A model generated the notes under the pieces. It did not search any database, was not told where the DNA came from, and saw only the letters and a list, made by a program, of their open reading frames with translations. The translations under genes and the position numbers were made by a program. Of a stretch of DNA of 16,669 nucleotides, positions 14,602 through 16,669 are shown piece after piece. Origin of the DNA: Acidobacteriota bacterium (GTDB lineage Bacteria > Acidobacteriota > Thermoanaerobaculia > Multivoradales > JAHEKO01). Numbering within the stretch: the stretch's first letter is position 1; every line of letters starts with the position of its first letter. The stretch covers positions 1-16,669 of the forward strand of contig JAOTUP010000010.1 of assembly GCA_029863825.1 (NCBI GenBank). The letters run 5' to 3'.

Positions 14602-14606
14602 TCGAG

Positions 14607-14620
14607 GTTTCACGGGAAAC
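14607..14620. promoter_or_regulatory. parS-like ParB binding site 2
   Basis: Identical to site 1, including the non-classical central base. It ends directly before the ATG at 14621, so ParB bound here would cover the translation start and any promoter of that gene. Confidence 0.8.
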
Positions 14621-14636
14621 ATGACGGTGAAACAAC
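14607..14636 (+). repeat. parS-containing 30-bp direct repeat, copy 2
   Basis: Same unit as copy 1, with a five-base spacer between the units. The last part covers the ATG at 14621 and the first codons (Met-Thr-Val-Lys-Gln) of the small plus-strand gene. Confidence 0.85.
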
Positions 14637-14953
14637 AATCCTTCCATGTCGGCTTTCTCCTGGGGATTCTCGTCGGCGAGGGGCACTTCGGCGGCGACGG
14701 CCGTCAGCCGCAGATCACTCTGCGCATGCACACTGACCATGAAGCGCTTTTTCGCTGGATGATGCGGCACTTTCCCGGAGGAAAGCTCTACGGGCCCTAT
14801 CATCATGGGGGACGCAGCTACTTCCAGTGGATGGCGAGAGGCGAGTTTCTCAAGGAACGGCTCGTTCCGCTGCTCGATCAGTGGCTCACGCCGGATCTCG
14901 ACGAGAAGGCCTTCCGCCGGTATCAGGAGATGAAGGCCCGTTACCGAGTGTAA
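14621..14953 (+). CDS. Small LAGLIDADG-like protein next to parS
   Basis: A 110-residue protein. After MTVKQQSF comes HVGFLLGILVGEGHFGGDG (9-27), a LAGLIDADG-type helix: the LLGILVGEGHF pattern matches the 'GLIDGEG.F' signature with an acidic residue (Glu) at the usual catalytic end. Then QITLRMHTDHEALFRWMMRHFPGGKLYGPYHHGGRSYFQWMARG, matching the beta-strand saddle of the fold, and a helical tail. With a single motif, it would act as a homodimer. There is no intron, intein or split host gene around it. The ATG at 14621 has no ribosome binding site; an in-frame TTG at 14558 would translate through the parS sites and is less likely. It ends overlapping the khpB end by 13 bases. Endonuclease or plain DNA-binding role cannot be told apart. 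Confidence 0.75.
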   Translation: MTVKQQSFHVGFLLGILVGEGHFGGDGRQPQITLRMHTDHEALFRWMMRHFPGGKLYGPYHHGGRSYFQWMARGEFLKERLVPLLDQWLTPDLDEKAFRRYQEMKARYRV

Positions 14954-15864
14954 GGGTCGAACCCTCTGGGACGCTGCCGCGCCGGCATCACCATAACTCG
15001 CTTGAACAGCCCCGTCCCTTGACTCTCCGTCTCGACTGCCGAGTCGTCGGCCAGTGTCATATGGATAATGCGCCGTTCATCCGGGGACATCGGCTCGAGT
15101 GTCCGCGGCCGACGTCGATCGCGCACTTCCGTCGCCACTCGCTGCGCCAGGACGCGAAGCTGCTCGGCGCGGATTTCCTGAAAATTGTCGCAGTCGACTC
15201 GACAGGGCACCGTCTCTCCGATGAGGCCACGGATCAAACGCGGCAAGAGGTGCTGCATCGCCAGCAACAACCGCCCCCGATCCTCGAGAAAGGCATCTTC
15301 ATCGTCGCCCCGGATCTCTACTTCGAGTCCTTCCTCGCCCTCGAAGATGCTCGCCTCGACACTCAGGTTGCCGAGTGCGAGCAATCGTCGCAGCGCTTCG
15401 CGCGCCGCATCGGCGATTCTGCCTTCCGCCTGACGCACCTGGCGCGCCGGCTTGTCGGGGAGCTCGGTCAGGCCAGCATGGTCCGCGCTCGTCGGCGGCC
15501 CACTTCTCACCTCCCCCACTCCACCACCGCGAGGGGCCTTCGCGGCGGTCGCCTGCGTCTTCGGTGGCGCGGCCGGCCTCGCTCGCCGCTCCGACTCCAC
15601 CCGCATCGGAGCTCCGCCCACAGGCACCGATGTCGACTCCTCGATGGGCTCCTCAGCCGGCTTTTCCGGCTCCGTTCCCGCCGGCCGCCGAGGATTGGAG
15701 ACATCGACTTCGATGACTGCGCGTCGCCGGGTCTTCAGGAAGCCATGCCGGCGCTCGATCTTCCTGTAAGCGAGCTCTCCGGCCTCGATCTTGAAGTGCC
15801 GCGCCGCCTGGAGAACTGCTTGCTCGAGGGAATTGCCTGAGAAATACTTCTTGCCGTCGCTCAT
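14941..15864 (-). CDS. RNA-binding protein KhpB / Jag (R3H domain)
   Basis: A 307-residue cytoplasmic RNA-binding protein, KhpB/Jag family (also EloR), often next to yidC. It has three parts. First, an N-terminal Jag_N domain (1-50: YFSGNSLEQAVLQAARHFKI, with KIERRHGFLKTRR). Second, a long low-complexity linker rich in Pro, Glu, Ala and Arg (about 55-145). Third, a KH-like region (about 150-225) followed by an R3H domain (about 230-280) with R264-x-x-x-H268 in SPDERRIIHMTL. The KH loop, normally G-x-x-G, reads E194-D-R-G197, so the first glycine is lost. The linker is long for the family. It lies 18 bases downstream of yidC in the same direction, presumably cotranscribed. Confidence 0.9.
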   Translation of the reverse strand: MSDGKKYFSGNSLEQAVLQAARHFKIEAGELAYRKIERRHGFLKTRRRAVIEVDVSNPRRPAGTEPEKPAEEPIEESTSVPVGGAPMRVESERRARPAAPPKTQATAAKAPRGGGVGEVRSGPPTSADHAGLTELPDKPARQVRQAEGRIADAAREALRRLLALGNLSVEASIFEGEEGLEVEIRGDDEDAFLEDRGRLLLAMQHLLPRLIRGLIGETVPCRVDCDNFQEIRAEQLRVLAQRVATEVRDRRRPRTLEPMSPDERRIIHMTLADDSAVETESQGTGLFKRVMVMPARQRPRGFDPYTR

Positions 15865-15882
15865 GTCCTGTCCAACCTGCCT

Positions 15883-16669
15883 TTACGTCGCGGGAGTCGT
15901 TCCACCAGCCGGGTGCCGTAGACGCCTATACACGCCTTGCTGCACGATCCCCAGGATGTTGTTGGTGAGCCAGTAGAGCACCAGCCCACTGGGAAAGCCG
16001 AGAAAAAGAACGGTGAAGAATACTGGCATCAGCATGAAGATCCGACGCTGCATCGGATCCGCCGTTGACGGCGTCATGCGCTGCTGAATGAACTGGCTCG
16101 CACCCATCACCAGCGGCAGCACGTAAAATGGATCTGGTGCCGACAAGTCCTGAATCCAGCCCAACCATGGAGCGTGCCGCAGTTCCACCGCGGCGGTCAA
16201 CAGCTGGTAGAAGGCAAACAACACAGGAAGCTGCAACAACATCGGCAGACAGCCGCCGGCCGGATTGACACCCTCTTTCTTGTAGAGGCCCATCACCTCT
16301 TCGTTCATCTTCCGTTGTGCCTCGGCGTTCGGCCGACCCTGTTTGTCCTTCAGCTTGCTCCGGTACTTCTGGCGAATGGCCTGGATCTTCGGATTGAGCT
16401 CCTGCATCTTCTGCATCGATACAAAGCTCTTGTGGGTCAGGGGAAAAAGCAGCAGGCGAATGATGATGGTCATCAGAATGATCGCCCAGCCGAAATTGCC
16501 GATGAGATTGTCATGGATCGACCGCAGCCCCCACAGGAGCGGTCGCGCCAGGATGCCGAAGAAGCCGAGCTCCACCGCTCCCTCGAGACCGTACGGAAGA
16601 CCGCTCTCCGGATCGGCCATTGCCTTGAGCCGGTCGAACTGTTTGGCGCCAAAGTACAATGGGGCCATC
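15883..16669 (-). CDS. yidC: Membrane protein insertase YidC, C-terminal part (cut by right edge)
   Basis: 261 residues of the C-terminal part; the N-terminal part, including the first helix and most of the periplasmic domain, is off the window. YidC inserts and folds membrane proteins, alone or with SecYEG. Visible: NFGWAIILMTIIIRLLLFPLTHKSF with the conserved helix and its Arg in the hydrophilic groove, the cytoplasmic hairpin MQELNPKIQAIRQKYRSKLKDKQ, then VNPAGGCLPMLLQLPVLFAFYQLL, PLVMGASQFIQQRMTPS, and FLGFPSGLVLYWLTNNILGIVQQ. The final helix ends in the short basic tail YRRLRHPAGGT. It is followed by khpB at 18 bases, the classical yidC-jag pair. A real start is outside the window. Confidence 0.96.
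   Translation of the reverse strand, partial: MAPLYFGAKQFDRLKAMADPESGLPYGLEGAVELGFFGILARPLLWGLRSIHDNLIGNFGWAIILMTIIIRLLLFPLTHKSFVSMQKMQELNPKIQAIRQKYRSKLKDKQGRPNAEAQRKMNEEVMGLYKKEGVNPAGGCLPMLLQLPVLFAFYQLLTAAVELRHAPWLGWIQDLSAPDPFYVLPLVMGASQFIQQRMTPSTADPMQRRIFMLMPVFFTVLFLGFPSGLVLYWLTNNILGIVQQGVYRRLRHPAGGTTPAT

Noticed and set aside
14475..14620. Replication origin near rsmG/parAB
   Set aside because: No cluster of DnaA boxes (TTATCCACA type) and no AT-rich unwinding stretch is visible; only parS-like sites are present.
14621..14953. Mobile intron or intein carrying a homing endonuclease
   Set aside because: The flanking genes khpB and rsmG are both intact and there are no intron ends or splicing motifs; the ORF is intergenic.

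Overview
The window is high-GC bacterial chromosome with no phage, IS, CRISPR, tRNA or rRNA that I can see. A YidC / KhpB(Jag) / RsmG / ParA / ParB / bactofilin cluster at the right, class 2 (quinone-linked) PyrD, two LepB signal peptidases, a type IV-type pseudopilin and an acylated lipoprotein point to a Gram-negative, didermal bacterium, possibly Acidobacteriota or a related deep lineage. That placement is an inference from gene content, not a measured one. CDS density is high, and both GTG and TTG starts appear to be used.

Left part (1-4600): the C-terminal end of an unrecognised gene overlaps a STAS-domain anti-sigma factor antagonist by four bases. This is followed by methylthioribose-1-phosphate isomerase (mtnA, minus strand), a divergent metallo-beta-lactamase-fold lipoprotein, a cystathionine gamma-synthase/lyase family enzyme (plus) and CutA (minus).

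Middle (4600-9790): a minus-strand comEA-like / pseudopilin / cutA group, suggesting pilus or DNA-uptake functions, is separated from a plus-strand tandem of two type I signal peptidases by a 458-base region rich in palindromes. A small one-TM protein follows, then the convergent pyrD-pyrF pair for UMP synthesis.

Right part (9966-16669): first comes a 587-residue membrane protein with an alkaline-phosphatase-type domain that seems to have lost several metal ligands. The chromosome partition block is on the minus strand: rsmG-parA-parB-bactofilin, every junction a four-base stop/start overlap, so one translationally coupled operon. Upstream of rsmG lie two tandem 30-bp repeats, each containing a parS-like site with the same one-base departure from the classical sequence. 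The second repeat runs over the start codon of a small plus-strand LAGLIDADG-like gene. That gene sits between khpB and rsmG, where many bacteria carry mnmE/mnmG. Then come khpB (jag) and the C-terminal part of yidC, cut by the right edge.

Most interesting: the parS-variant repeats fused to a LAGLIDADG-like ORF; the degenerate phosphodiesterase; and a recurring TANNNT-8nt-ATG arrangement before mtnA, lepB and rsmG, suggesting leaderless transcripts. Also notable are the paired dyads in the comEA/lepB divergent region and an apparent excess of the hexamer CTCGAG, including between genes.
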